Position numbers and translations under genes: made by a program. Shown piece after piece: positions 52,752 to 64,000 of a DNA stretch of 64,000 nucleotides (position 1 is its first letter; every line of letters starts with the position of its first letter). This DNA is from Saccharum officinarum (lineage: Eukaryota > Streptophyta > Magnoliopsida > Poales > Poaceae), in contig CM036179.1 of assembly GCA_020631735.1 (NCBI GenBank), positions 25,659,063 through 25,723,062 of the forward strand, read 5' to 3'. The notes under the pieces were generated by a model. It saw only the letters and a program-made list of their open reading frames with translations, searched no databases and was not told the DNA's origin.

Positions 52752-53505
52752 CATATTCCAATCAATCTAGCAAGTAGCACATGCAAGTCGTTCATAGAAT
52801 ACAATACTTGCTTTGACATTGGATGCAAAAAAATGTTTCTTGAGGCTTTATTGGCAGGGGTGGAAATAGAACAAATAAGGATGGAATTCGGATATCTACT
52901 TGATTTAGTTAATATGAAGTATATATCCTTTTATCGATGGGTTTCAAAGAACAATATCATTATGTAATTAGGTATTAAAGTAAGAGTATATAATACATGT
53001 ACCCAATGTTTTAAAGCGTGAGATAAGACATTTAGTAGCAGCTTCCTTCAAAAGTTATAGAAAAATATAGTGGGATATAGTAGAAGCTATTTCATTTAAC
53101 GGCTTCAAAGAAAATATGAAAAATTGATTATGCATGGAAACATTTAAATAAGCAAAACTATATGCATACAAATACTCAAATACATGTACATGCTCTAGTA
53201 GAACATGCCTCCACATCCATTACTTGACATTCACCATATCAATCAACATATTCACGGCTACCATCAATATTCCTATTCATTATAAATATTCAATGACCAA
53301 TGGCTTAATAATTATCCATTGGTTTATTACATCATTTATTAAGTAAATAATCTAACCGAGTGACATAGATTATAGTATTTTAGACTAAGAAGAATATCTA
53401 CATCGGTCAAGATTAGTGGTGCCAAAAATATCTTGCACCTAAGCCAAATAGTGGTATTAGCAGAACTAAAGCGTCGTTAGTGGTAATAGTCGAACAATTT
53501 GCAAT
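52752..53505. repeat. 755-bp direct repeat, copy 1
   Basis: It starts CATATTCCAATCAATCTAGC and ends GAACAATTTGCAAT. The second copy lies at 54790-55551 in the same orientation with small indels and a few per cent substitutions. Neither copy has TG...CA ends on either strand, so they are not obviously LTRs. Non-coding. Confidence 0.85.
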
Positions 53506-54789
53506 TAACTTTGAGCTCTCTGGCTTCATTCGACCTCTCCTCGTCATGGTTCTCGACCCTTGGTGACTAGAAAGCAATGTCAGCTAGCAGCACGGTCTCA
53601 GAGCCGAAGACCATGAAGTATGGGGAAATGCTAGGATTTGCGACTGGGCTGGGTTCTCAGTCCCCAGACCATGGCTGGCAGCTCCTTCAACGATCTTCCA
53701 AGATGTTTATTGTTTTTCCTGTATAATCTTTTCTTCAACGCATCAAAGATCATTCCGTTCGCCCACTCAGCCTGTCCGTTAGCCCTTGGGTGTGCCACCA
53801 AAACATACTTGACAACTATGCCTCTATCATCGCAGAAGTTCCAGAAATCGTTACCGGTGAACTGGACCCTAGGTCGGTGATAATGTTGTTAGGCAGACCG
53901 AAGCGGTAAATAATTTCATCGAGCAGCTCAGCTGCCTTTTTCGTAGTCCCTAAGACTAAGGACCTGTACTTAGTCCATTTAGAAAATTTATTGATAATGA
54001 CATAAACCCAGCGGAAACCTCCTGGCGCTGGCTTGAAGGGTCCGATCATAACTAGTCCCCAGCATACAAAAGGCCAAGATGCTGGAATGGTCTGGAGCTC
54101 GTAGGCTGGAACATGAGTCTGCTTGGCAAAGAACTGGCACCCCTCACAATGCTTCTCAGCATCGACGACGGCTGAGGGCCAATAGAAACCTGTCCAAAAA
54201 GCCTTGTCAACTAGTGTGCGCGAAGCAGCATGGTTGCCACAAGTATCAACATGGATCTCTTCCAAAATCTTGACGCCTTGTTCGTGGAACACGTATTTTT
54301 GCAACAACTCTTCATTCATGTTCTTACGCATAAGCTTCCCCTCGACCAGCACATAATGCTTGCTACGCCGTATGAGGCGTTCCATCTCGGTCTTGTCCTG
54401 GGGAACCTCTACAGAGGTGAAATACCTGATGAATGGCTCTCTCCAGTCAGTGCCAGTGGTCGAAACCGTAGTGACCAACTGGTCTGCAGACGGCTGTTCA
54501 GCTATGGATTTCTCTTCTTCCTCGATGGACGACTTGACAAGGTCCTAAATGAAAACTCCATGGGGGATCTCTGCCTGGGTTGATCCTAGCTTCGACAACT
54601 TATCAGCTGCCTCATTGTGAGCCTGGACCACGTGATGAAACTCTAGGCCATAGAATTTGTTCTCCAGCTTTCTAATCTGTGCGTAGTAAGCATCCATCCT
54701 TTCGCTAGTACAGTCCTAGTCATTGTTCACCTGGTTTATGATAAGAGCAGAATCACCGAACACCATGAGCCACCGCGGTTTGCAGCACG
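53506..54789 (-). pseudogene. Gypsy (Athila/Tat-like) RNase H-integrase fragment
   Basis: On the minus strand: an RNase H-like end (WLMVFGDSALIINQVNND, then an in-frame stop, then a KLENKFYGLEFHHVVQAHNE stretch) near 54780-54600. An integrase fragment follows at 53816-54478, with an H2C2 zinc-finger portion (HAASRTLVDKAFWTGFYWPS, CEGCQFFAKQ) and the catalytic-core start (GPFKPAPGGFRWVYVIINKF with the usual VDKF Asp changed to Asn, and FGLPNNIITDLGSS). The frame breaks up towards 53510. No LTR of its own is attached. The fragment fills the whole space between the two 755-bp repeats. Confidence 0.75.
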
Positions 54790-55551
54790 CATATTCCAAT
54801 CAATCTAGCAAGTAGCACATGCAAGTCGTTCATAGAATATAATACTTGCTTTGACATTGGATGCAAAAAAAATGTTTCTTGAGGCTTTATTGGCAGGGGT
54901 GGAAATAGAACAGATAAGGATAGAATTCGGATATCTACTTGATTTAGTTAATATGAAGTATATATCCTTTTATCGATGGTTTTCGAAGAACAATATCATT
55001 ATGTAATTAGATATTAAAGTAAGAGTATATAATACATGTACCCAATGTTTTAAAGCGTGGGATAAGACATTTAGTATTAGCTTCCTTCAAAAGTTATAGA
55101 AAACTATAGTGGGATATAGTAGAAGCTATTTCATTTAACGGCTTCATAGAAAATATGAAAATCCTTAATTGATTATGCATGGAAACATTTAAATAAGCAA
55201 AACTATATGCATACAAATACTCAAATACATGTACATGCTCTAGTAGAACATGCCTCCACATCCATTACTTGACATTCACCATATCAATCAACATATTCAC
55301 GGCTACAATCAACATTCCTATTCATTATAAATATTCAATGACCAATGGCTTAATAATTATCCATTGGTTTATTACATCATTTATTAAGTAAATAATCTAA
55401 CCGAGTGACATAGATTATAGTCTTTTAGACTAAGAACGAATATCTACATCGGTCAAGATTAGCGGTGCCAAAAATATTTCGCGCCTAAGCCAAATAGTGG
55501 TATTAGTGGAACTAAAGCGTCGTTAGTGGTAATAGTCGAACAATTTGCAAT
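54790..55551. repeat. 755-bp direct repeat, copy 2
   Basis: Second copy of 52752-53505, with an A-run difference, a CCTTAATTG insertion and scattered substitutions. It begins directly where the gypsy fragment ends (GCAGCACGCATATTCC). Confidence 0.85.
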
Positions 55552-57069
55552 ATCATATTCAGGAAGTAAAAAATCTATAAGTAAATTAATACAATCATAT
55601 ATAAAAACTCACTTATAGCAACAAATATATAAGATTTAAACTAAATCACAACAATGTTAAATTTAACTTAATATTTCCTTTTGAATAATATTTTTTATAT
55701 TACCAGCCATTATTAATCATTTGCCATATGGATAGCTTTTAAATAGTTTCAATGGATACATCACTAGAAACTCTAAAACTAGCTAATATCATTACTCATC
55801 ATAAAATAACTTTTAAATAATTTTACTGTGTCCATATTCTCACAGATGCGGATAACAATATGATATTCCAAGATCATTTTAAATACGGATGGACAGAAAA
55901 AAAAAAAGTTGTGAAAAAATAGATTTGGACACATCGGGTTTAGTGTCCATATAAAAAAGACACAAATACCTATATTTACATTCAAGTTTTGATCAGATAT
56001 AAATTCAGACAAAACAGATAGCTAAGCATCAACTTTCAGCGCTAACTATCGCCTATCGGACATGTTCTCAAGGCTCAAGCTGAAACGAGAGCCACCTACG
56101 TGGACGCAACAGTCAACTACAGTGCACTCAGTGCTCGTAGCCCGGAAAGAGACGAAGTACATCAAACGAAACATGACTGCCTGCCTACCCGCGTTTATAT
56201 CCCGTCGTTCGTTACGAGATTACGACCGGGTTGGAAAAACGCAGAATAGTGCTCGCAGGGCAGACGTCGACCCCTGCACATGCAAACAGCTGGGAGTACG
56301 TGGGACCTCCCACACTGCAAGTACGTCTACGTGTGTACAGCAGCTGCATCTCTGACTCCGCAGCTAGTACAGTAGGTTCTAGTGCCATCCCAAGTGGAGT
56401 GCTTGGGCTACTGTTGTACCGGCCTGACCGTGACGCGGCACGTTGACTCCTGTACGTTATTCAGATCCGTTGTTACGCCTCTCGATCGTATTCAGGGTTC
56501 AGAGTACGCAGGGTACCCAGGCCATGGGCCATGGGCTTGGCTCATGCGTCCATTGTTCTTGCACATTTCCCGGCAGTCTTGATTTCACGCATGCATGTAT
56601 GTAGGTCCCTTTGTCAATCCATCGTTCATCATGCATCCATCTCGTCGTCCTCCCCAGAGCGTCGTCTGAAATCTCTACCAGGGTTTGGCTGATCGATTTG
56701 GCTGCGATTGTACTGATATGTTTCGGGTATGAATTGAAGTGGCCGGCAATCACGTCAAGGTCATGAGCTACGGCACGATATCAATATGCTTCATTATTAG
56801 TATATGCAAATGCTAGATATATCTGATTTTACTCATAGATATCCGATATTCGACAGATATATTAATTACATTATCTCCTTGCTCAAACATTCAATACAAG
56901 GATATAACCTGGCAACGACCACAAGATTGGACAAAAAATCATTCTCGGATATCAGATTTTCCACTTGGTGTTATATATCCGATCCCCTTCCGACGGTGTC
57001 ACTGCCTCAAAAACTGTCGGCTGATAATAATTAGTATGCATGGAGAGCCAAATTTCAGTTATGTACTGA
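55552..57069. other. Intergenic, nothing firmly recognised
   Basis: AT-rich up to about 56040, then more balanced composition (56040-56760) with open frames on both strands but no recognisable domain. It could contain distal regulatory DNA of the peroxidase gene. Confidence 0.35.
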
Positions 57070-57356
57070 GAGCAACTCCAAAAGACTCTTTAAATTCTTT
57101 CTAAATGCTAGAAATAGAGATTCTGGTGAAAAACTATCCTCCAACAGCTTCTCTAAATGGTTATCCAAATATAGCCATCTTTTATTCCAAATTTCTCGCT
57201 AGCCAAATATAGAAGACGAGAATGACTCTCTAGACTGCGCATGAGATATAGAAAGACTGTTGGGGAGTGAAAAGATATAGAAAACGATCTTTATGCAAGT
57301 GACTCTCCAAATGACGATTTAGAGAGTGAGATTTAGAAAGGCTCTTGGAGATGCTC
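57070..57356. mobile_element. MITE with GAGCATCTCC-type ends
   Basis: The left end GAGCAACTCCAAAAGACTCT corresponds to the right end read inward, AGAGCATCTCCAAGAGCCTT. About 287 bp, non-coding, with internal inverted pieces (CTCTCTAAATC). This terminus type is common in grass Tourist-like and other MITEs. I could not fix the target duplication. Confidence 0.6.
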
Positions 57357-57581
57357 TACCACTTCAAATCAGTGATTAATTAATCAGCTTCACTCGCTTC
57401 ACTTCAATTCGATGCTATCATGACTTGATTACACACCTAATATAAGTACACATATATATAAATGCTACACATTACACATCCTTTATATATGTATCCATCT
57501 CGTGTGTCACCATCAAATTAAGTAGTGGAACAAACACGAAAGCTCCATGCATGCTCACCGGTAAATTAACATTAAAAATTA

Positions 57582-57839
57582 CTTTCTCCGTCCACGAAAA
57601 AATACAATTCTAGCATAATATTATGGTTCTATATTTTAAGTTTGATCAATTATAAATAAAAATATATCAATATTTATGATATCAAATAAATATCATTGAA
57701 TTAATTACGAAATATATTTTTATAATAAATTATTTTAGAGCCGTAAGTGTGAATAACATTTACTAAAACTTTAGTAAAATGTGAACTACTTCTACTAGCA
57801 CGCAACACATAATTATATTCTTTTATTTTACGGAGAGAG
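57582..57839. mobile_element. Stowaway-like MITE upstream of the peroxidase
   Basis: The ends CTTTCTCCGTCCACGAAAAA and, inverted, CTCTCTCCGTAAAATAAAAG are imperfect inverted repeats, with TA on both sides (57580-57581 and 57840-57841). 258 bp, very AT-rich. It ends about 530 bp before the peroxidase ATG. Confidence 0.7.
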
Positions 57840-58223
57840 TAGGTCACACGCACAGGGCATACCTTCCCCCCTCTGTGCATGCAGCTAGGCAGCTAGCTAG
57901 TGACGAGACGCGCGTCAAACTAATTCAAAACAGCTGTCCGAGTGCGATCTCTACCCGTAACGACAAGCTACACTTCAACTAAATTTTGTGCAAGCATGAC
58001 ATGTTCTTTGTTCGCGAGCACACTGATCGAGGAGGAAGGAATATACAGACGACACTACAAGCCTCCCACTTTTGTCGACCACGAGAGAAAGGCCGAAGAA
58101 CTCCCTCCCAATTTTCCACACAGCCAGCTGCCAGCCTCCAGCGGCCTAACTTAATTTGACTCCAGCTGCGGCGGATCAGAGGGCTACGCTTTTGCATGCA
58201 TGCAATGCAACTGCCAACGCCAC

Positions 58224-58231
58224 TATAAATA
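58224..58231 (+). promoter_or_regulatory. TATA box of the peroxidase gene
   Basis: TATAAATA in the context CCACTATAAATAGG, 148 bp upstream of the ATG. This predicts a transcription start near 58255 and a 5' UTR of about 115 bases with no upstream ATG that I can see. Confidence 0.75.
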
Positions 58232-58344
58232 GGCAGCTCGCTCGTGTCACTCCCCACCAGCTAAGCAAGCTAGCTACTGATCGAGCTGGTGATTTGTCAG
58301 AGAAGATCACCGTACGTGTACCTGAAGATAATTTGATTAGCTAG

Positions 58345-59521
<1,177 letters not shown>

Positions 59522-59928
59522 TACTCTGGTGTATAAATATGACCATCAGTATCGAGTCCGAATTACTGCGGTGTATAAATATCACAAGCATACCTATAGA
59601 TACTGTTTGCTACTTCGGTTGGCTACAAAGGTAGACAGCCGAGGATGGGAGAATAAGAACTTCACAAGTGGAATTTAAATATATGTGAAATTTATTTGTA
59701 TCCTCCTTTTTATCTCATGTTATGCACTTTGTCTACCACTAAAATAATTAGCAGTAAATAAGGGCACTTGTGATGACGCAAGAACTTAAACTTGAGTGGA
59801 TGGGTACTTGTGATCCACTTACAAGGTTTTCACTCTGCTCACAAATATGCCAAATTTTTTAAGCAATTTGCAAATGCCAGCTTGGATCGATGTAAAAACT
59901 ATAAATGCACCTTAATGTAGGCACCGTT
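59522..59928. other. 3' flank of the peroxidase gene
   Basis: Duplicated phrases GTGTATAAATAT near 59531 and 59571, then AT-rich sequence. It probably contains the 3' UTR and polyadenylation site. No canonical AATAAA stands out. No other gene is seen. Confidence 0.4.
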
Positions 59929-60181
59929 TGGTATAACTCTGCTTCATTAGTGGAACAACTTTTTCGTGGCATGAGCAGCTCCACTGGTGAATCTAACACT
60001 GTTTCGGAAAAAAAAAACGTTCACTAAAACAGCTTCTCATAGTACATTTGGGAGAGAGAGCTCGGGTATTTTCAGCTTCATCCGGCGTCCACCCGATATG
60101 AGACCGGTTTTTCAAAGTGCTCCACTTGAGGAGCTATTCATTTTTCTCCTGTTCATTTAAAAATTGTGCCAAACAGGTCCT
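59929..60181. mobile_element. Possible MITE with GTTTGG-containing ends
   Basis: The left end AGGCACCGTTTGGTATAACT loosely matches the inverse of the right end, AGGACCTGTTTGGCACAATT. About 250 bp, non-coding. The inverted repeat is imperfect and no target duplication was found. Confidence 0.4.
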
Positions 60182-60226
60182 GAAGTTGTACCAAATGGAC
60201 CTATAGCGTTCCCCTATATGACTGAA

Positions 60227-60870
<644 letters not shown>

Positions 60871-62458
60871 TGAAAGCATCTAGGCCCCAAGGTTTGGTTT
60901 CGGTAATTAATGACAACACTTTATTACCATGACTAACGTGTGTTTTGCAGAAACATTGGTAAGTTAGGTCATGGAGGTGATAACTGCTTTGAGCACTGTG
61001 GCTTCGTGTCCCTTGATGGAAATCGTTTCGGTTTTCAAAAGAGTGACGTCAAGATTAAGGACGGTTAGTTCCGGATGACGAAGTGTTGAGACACATTCGG
61101 AATAGTCGTTAGGATCTTCGTTTTTCTCTTTTGGCCGTACTATAAAGGGGGGCATGAATGGGTAGCTTGACCTAGGCAAGTCCTATGTTTAGGTGTGGTG
61201 CACACTTGTTAAACTTGGCGCTAGGCAACCCTAGATTGGCTCAAGGTTCAGTTAGAAGCAACTTGGTTGAAGTTGCGACGCGTTTCGGGCTGTTTTCTAG
61301 GCACCGGACGCGGTCTTCGGGAACACCGGACGCGTCCGGTGTATACGTTACCGCGACTAGGTTTCGGCCTCGACCACCGGACGCGGTCCTCGCGAGGACC
61401 GGACGCGGTGGTCAGCGACCGACACATGTCACCGAGAGAGAACGCCCGTCGGACGCGACCTGGACTTGATCGGCGCGTCCGGTGCGAGTCCAGTAAGGTC
61501 CAGAGAGGACCGGACGCGTCCGGTCTTCAGGCATCGGACGCGGCCTCGCGTCCGGTGTAAGTCCAGTAAGCACCCTTGCACGTCGGACGCGTCCGGTGCT
61601 ACCTGACCGGTGCGTCCGGTGTTTCGATTTCGAAATCGCGTTTTGACCGTTACGGGGGACCGGCGCGTCCGGTGTGTTGCACCGGCGCGTCCGGTGACCC
61701 CGTGCCAGAAAGTAACGGTTCGTTTTCTCTGAGGGGTGTATAAATACAACCCCTCCACCTCTTTTAGAGGTCTCTTGCTCATTTGTTCAGCTGATAAACA
61801 CCTTTGAAGTGCAAGGTAGTGCAAGAGCTCTAGTGAGGATAGAGATTTGAGAATCGAAGCTTGAGAGCACCTCACTAGCGATTAGAGAGAGTAGCAAGTG
61901 TGCATCCACCTTCTCATTTGGGCTCGTAGTGGTCAAGTGAGAGTTCTAGCTTGTTACTCTTGGTGATCGCCATCACCTAGACGGCGTGGTGGTGATTGGG
62001 AGTTCGGTGATCATCCGGTGGAACTTGTGGATGACCCAACTCATCTTGTGAGCGGTTTTGGGTGATTCGCCGCGACGGAGTGTCGAAGAATCAACCCGTA
62101 GAGAGCACTTGATCCTTGCGCGGATCAAGGGGGAGCTACACCCTTGCGCGGGTGCTCCAACGAGGACTAGTGGGGAGTGGCGACTCTCCGATACCTCGGC
62201 AAAACGTCGCCGTGTTCCTTGCCCCTTTACATTCAAGCATTTACCTTCTCGTACATACTTTCATTGCTTGATTTACATTCCTAGATATGCCATGCTAGAC
62301 TAGGATTGGAAACTAGGGTGCAAAACTTTGTATCGGTAGACTCTCTAGGAACACTAGTAGACATTAGGGGTGAATTCCGGCTTGTAGGATTTAATTCTTG
62401 CAATTAATTTTTAGAAAAGCCCAATTCACCCCCCCTCTTGGGCATCTTGATCCTTTCA
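60871..62458 (+). repeat. 5' LTR of the SIRE-like element
   Basis: It begins TGAAAGCATCTAGGCCCC and ends ATCCTTTCA. TATA-like boxes lie at 61141 (CTATAAAGGGG) and 61738 (TGTATAAATAC). The array of CGTCCGGT motifs lies between them at 61306-61697. The terminal segment has the same TTCACCCCCCCTCT feature as the LTR at 46647. Confidence 0.88.
61306..61697. repeat. Array of CACCGGACGCGTCCGGTG-type palindromes
   Basis: At least eight copies of CGTCCGGT in about 390 bp, several forming the full 18-bp palindrome CACCGGACGCGTCCGGTG. The core equals that of the array at 47410-47860 but the flanking base pair is C/G instead of G/C. It ends 41 bp before the TATA-like box at 61738. Confidence 0.85.
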
Positions 62459-62460
62459 AT

Positions 62461-62472
62461 TGGTATCGGAGC
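62461..62472 (+). other. Primer binding site of the SIRE-like element
   Basis: TGGTATCGGAGC, two bases after the LTR end, complementary to initiator tRNA-Met with one change. The same variant is used by the copia element at 10729. Confidence 0.87.
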
Positions 62473-62511
62473 CGTGTTGCTCTATTTTTAGGCTTTACCG
62501 CCTAGAGCAAG

Positions 62512-64000
62512 ATGTCTAATGGGGAAGGACCACCTCCCACTTTTGAGGGAGACGATTTTCCATATTGGAAAATTCGTATGGAGGCGTACCTCGAAGCCAT
62601 AGATGTTGGGTGTCTTAGAGCCGCAACCGAAGGGCTTCCCCCCATAAGGGATCCCGCTAACCCAAGTGGTGACGAGGAGAAGTACGACCGGTGGAATGCA
62701 AAGGCCAAAAATGCACTCTACCGGGGCTTAGGCAAAGATATCTTCAATCGCGTGCGTAATGCAAAGAACGCTCATGAATTGTGGGAAAATCTTTGTGCTC
62801 TCCATGAGGGAACTAAGAGTGAGCGTGAGGAACGCTATCACATAGCCTTAAAGAAAATTAACTCCTTTGAGATGCTTCCCAAAGAAAGTGCTAATGACAT
62901 GTATACTCGCTTGAATGTTCTTGTAGAGGACCTCAATGCTCTTGGGCTCACCAAAATGAGTCAATCGGATGTTGCAAGAAGGATCTTGAGTGTGCTTCCC
63001 GTTGAGAAGTATGGTCATATTGTCACCGTGCTTCACCAAAGTGATCTTTCCACCGCAACACCAACGCAAGTTTTGGGGAAAATCAATGCTCATGAGATGT
63101 ACATGCATATCACTCCGGAAGAGGGCTCATCATCTTCCAAGAAGAAAGACTTGGCCTTCAAAGCTAGTCATGACAAGAAGAAGATGAAAGGCCAAGCCAT
63201 GATGGTGCAAGAAAGCTCAAGTGATAGTGATGTTGATGATGAATCACTTGCACTCATGGTGAGAAAGACCACCAAGATGTTAAAGAAGCTTAACAAGAGT
63301 GGCATCAAGTTCGATGGTAAGAAGAAGAAATTCTTCACAAGTAGCAAGAGAAAGCCAATCTCGGAGATGGATTGCTACAATTGTGGTGAACTTGGTCATC
63401 TAGCTCATCAATGCCCTAGACCACCAAAAGACAAGTACAAGAACAAAAACAAGGGCAAGAAAAATGATTCAAGTGATGAAGAAGAAGAGAAGAAGAGGAA
63501 CAAGCCATACAAGAAGAAGGATGGCAAAAAGAAGGAGTTCCACAAGAAAAAGAAGGGAGGAAAGGCTTACATTGTTGGTGATTGGCTCACCGACATTGAA
63601 TCATCATGTGAGTCCTCCGAAGATGAAAGCAATGATGAGAAAGAGAAGGTTGCCGCATTTGTGATGGGGCCATCATCTTCACCAACATCTTCATCACCAC
63701 CTTCACCACCTCCTTCACCATCATCGTCCACTACTCACCTATGCCTTATGGCCAAGGGTGAACGAAAGGTACAAAACTATGATAGTAATAGTGATGATGA
63801 TGATGATAGTGATAGTGATGATGATACACCTTCTTATGATGAATTAGTAAAATTGTTAAACAAATATTCTAGAATCATAAGAAGGACTAGAAATGAAAAT
63901 GATGAGCTTCAACATGAAAATGAAACACTCACATCCAAACTAAAAGGTGCACATGATGATAGGGATAAGCTTAGAGATCAAAATGAAGTTATGTCTTCCA
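62512..64000 (+). CDS. SIRE-like copia Gag (5' part of gag-pol, partial)
   Basis: An open frame of 496 codons runs from the first ATG after the primer site to the window end without a stop. The N-terminal part is a UBN2-type Gag: FEGDDFPYWKIRMEAYLEAI, ELWENLCALHEG, LKKINSFEMLPKESANDMY and RRILSVLPVEKYGHIVT. A Ser/Asp-rich hinge and a very Lys-rich stretch follow. A zinc knuckle CYNCGELGHLAHQC is at about 290-303. Beyond it come alternating acidic (DSDDDDDSDSDDD), Lys-rich and Ser/Pro-rich segments and a probable coiled coil (ENDELQHENETLTSKLKGAH). This long charged region before protease is typical of SIRE/Maximus Gag. Its role is capsid formation and RNA packaging. Protease and the rest must lie beyond the window. 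Confidence 0.9.
   Translation, partial: MSNGEGPPPTFEGDDFPYWKIRMEAYLEAIDVGCLRAATEGLPPIRDPANPSGDEEKYDRWNAKAKNALYRGLGKDIFNRVRNAKNAHELWENLCALHEGTKSEREERYHIALKKINSFEMLPKESANDMYTRLNVLVEDLNALGLTKMSQSDVARRILSVLPVEKYGHIVTVLHQSDLSTATPTQVLGKINAHEMYMHITPEEGSSSSKKKDLAFKASHDKKKMKGQAMMVQESSSDSDVDDESLALMVRKTTKMLKKLNKSGIKFDGKKKKFFTSSKRKPISEMDCYNCGELGHLAHQCPRPPKDKYKNKNKGKKNDSSDEEEEKKRNKPYKKKDGKKKEFHKKKKGGKAYIVGDWLTDIESSCESSEDESNDEKEKVAAFVMGPSSSPTSSSPPSPPPSPSSSTTHLCLMAKGERKVQNYDSNSDDDDDSDSDDDTPSYDELVKLLNKYSRIIRRTRNENDELQHENETLTSKLKGAHDDRDKLRDQNEVMSS

Larger units (their letters stand above)
60871..64000 (+). mobile_element. 5' end of a SIRE/Maximus-like copia element (runs off the window)
   Basis: A 1,588-bp LTR (60871-62458), a tRNA-Met primer site (62461-62472) and an open gag frame from 62512 to the window end. 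The 3' part and second LTR lie outside, so age and target duplication cannot be judged. The uninterrupted gag suggests a recent copy. It is related to, but not the same family as, the LTRs at 46647-49958. Confidence 0.9.

Noticed and set aside
52752..55551. A short LTR retrotransposon
   Set aside because: No TG...CA ends, primer site or purine tract could be matched at the repeat borders, so I kept only direct repeats plus a pol fragment.

Overview
The window is nuclear DNA of a grass (Poaceae, most likely a panicoid such as a sorghum, sugarcane or Miscanthus relative; this is inference). The evidence is intron-bearing plant genes, a GC-rich class III peroxidase, Stowaway and Tourist-type MITEs, and layered LTR retrotransposons with initiator-tRNA-Met primer sites. 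A run of 100 N (45848-45947) marks an assembly gap. No bacterial operons, CRISPR arrays, tRNA genes or rRNA genes were seen.

Two host genes can be supported. The main one lies on the minus strand and fills about 4.8-39.7 kb. It is a Raf-like MAPKKK with an N-terminal EDR1-type domain. I could join sixteen coding exons (2,370 bp, 789 residues plus stop) with every splice phase matching. A non-coding 5' exon sits near 39.5 kb. The coding part is small, and the 35 kb span comes from introns filled by transposons. The second gene is a three-exon class III peroxidase (58372-59521, plus strand, 323 residues) with a TATA box about 150 bp upstream of its ATG.

Layout, left to right. 1-4580: the 3' end of a decayed Ty3/gypsy element, whose LTR stops 236 bp short of the kinase stop codon. 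4817-7428: the kinase-domain exons. 7429-16584: an intron holding a TRIM element (three short LTRs) into which an intact Ty1/copia element with a 1,617-codon gag-pol frame has inserted. 17405-29049: an intron holding a complete, young, non-autonomous Ty3/gypsy element with 3,343-bp LTRs and two successive gag-protease modules but no polymerase. 29-34 kb: MITEs and a deleted miniature copia element with LTRs of about 105 bp. 34.1-35.5 kb: EDR1-domain exons. 35.6-39.5 kb: a 5'-UTR intron with a truncated RTE-type LINE. 39.9-52.4 kb: intergenic, with MULE- and hAT-type elements, SIRE/Maximus-like copia LTRs in both orientations, and a minus-strand copy of the gypsy LTR. 52.4-55.6 kb: two 755-bp direct repeats flanking a gypsy RNase H/integrase fragment. 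57-58 kb: MITEs in front of the peroxidase. 60.2 kb: a (TA)57 microsatellite. 60.9-64 kb: the 5' LTR and gag of a SIRE-like copia element running off the window, with an open frame that has no stop.

The most unusual signals are the twin gag-protease modules with the same altered protease motif (DPSA), the arrays of CGCGTCCGG palindromes in the SIRE-like LTRs, the triple-LTR TRIM carrying an extended tRNA-iMet-like stretch, and a GC-AG intron plus a 20-nt microexon in the kinase gene.
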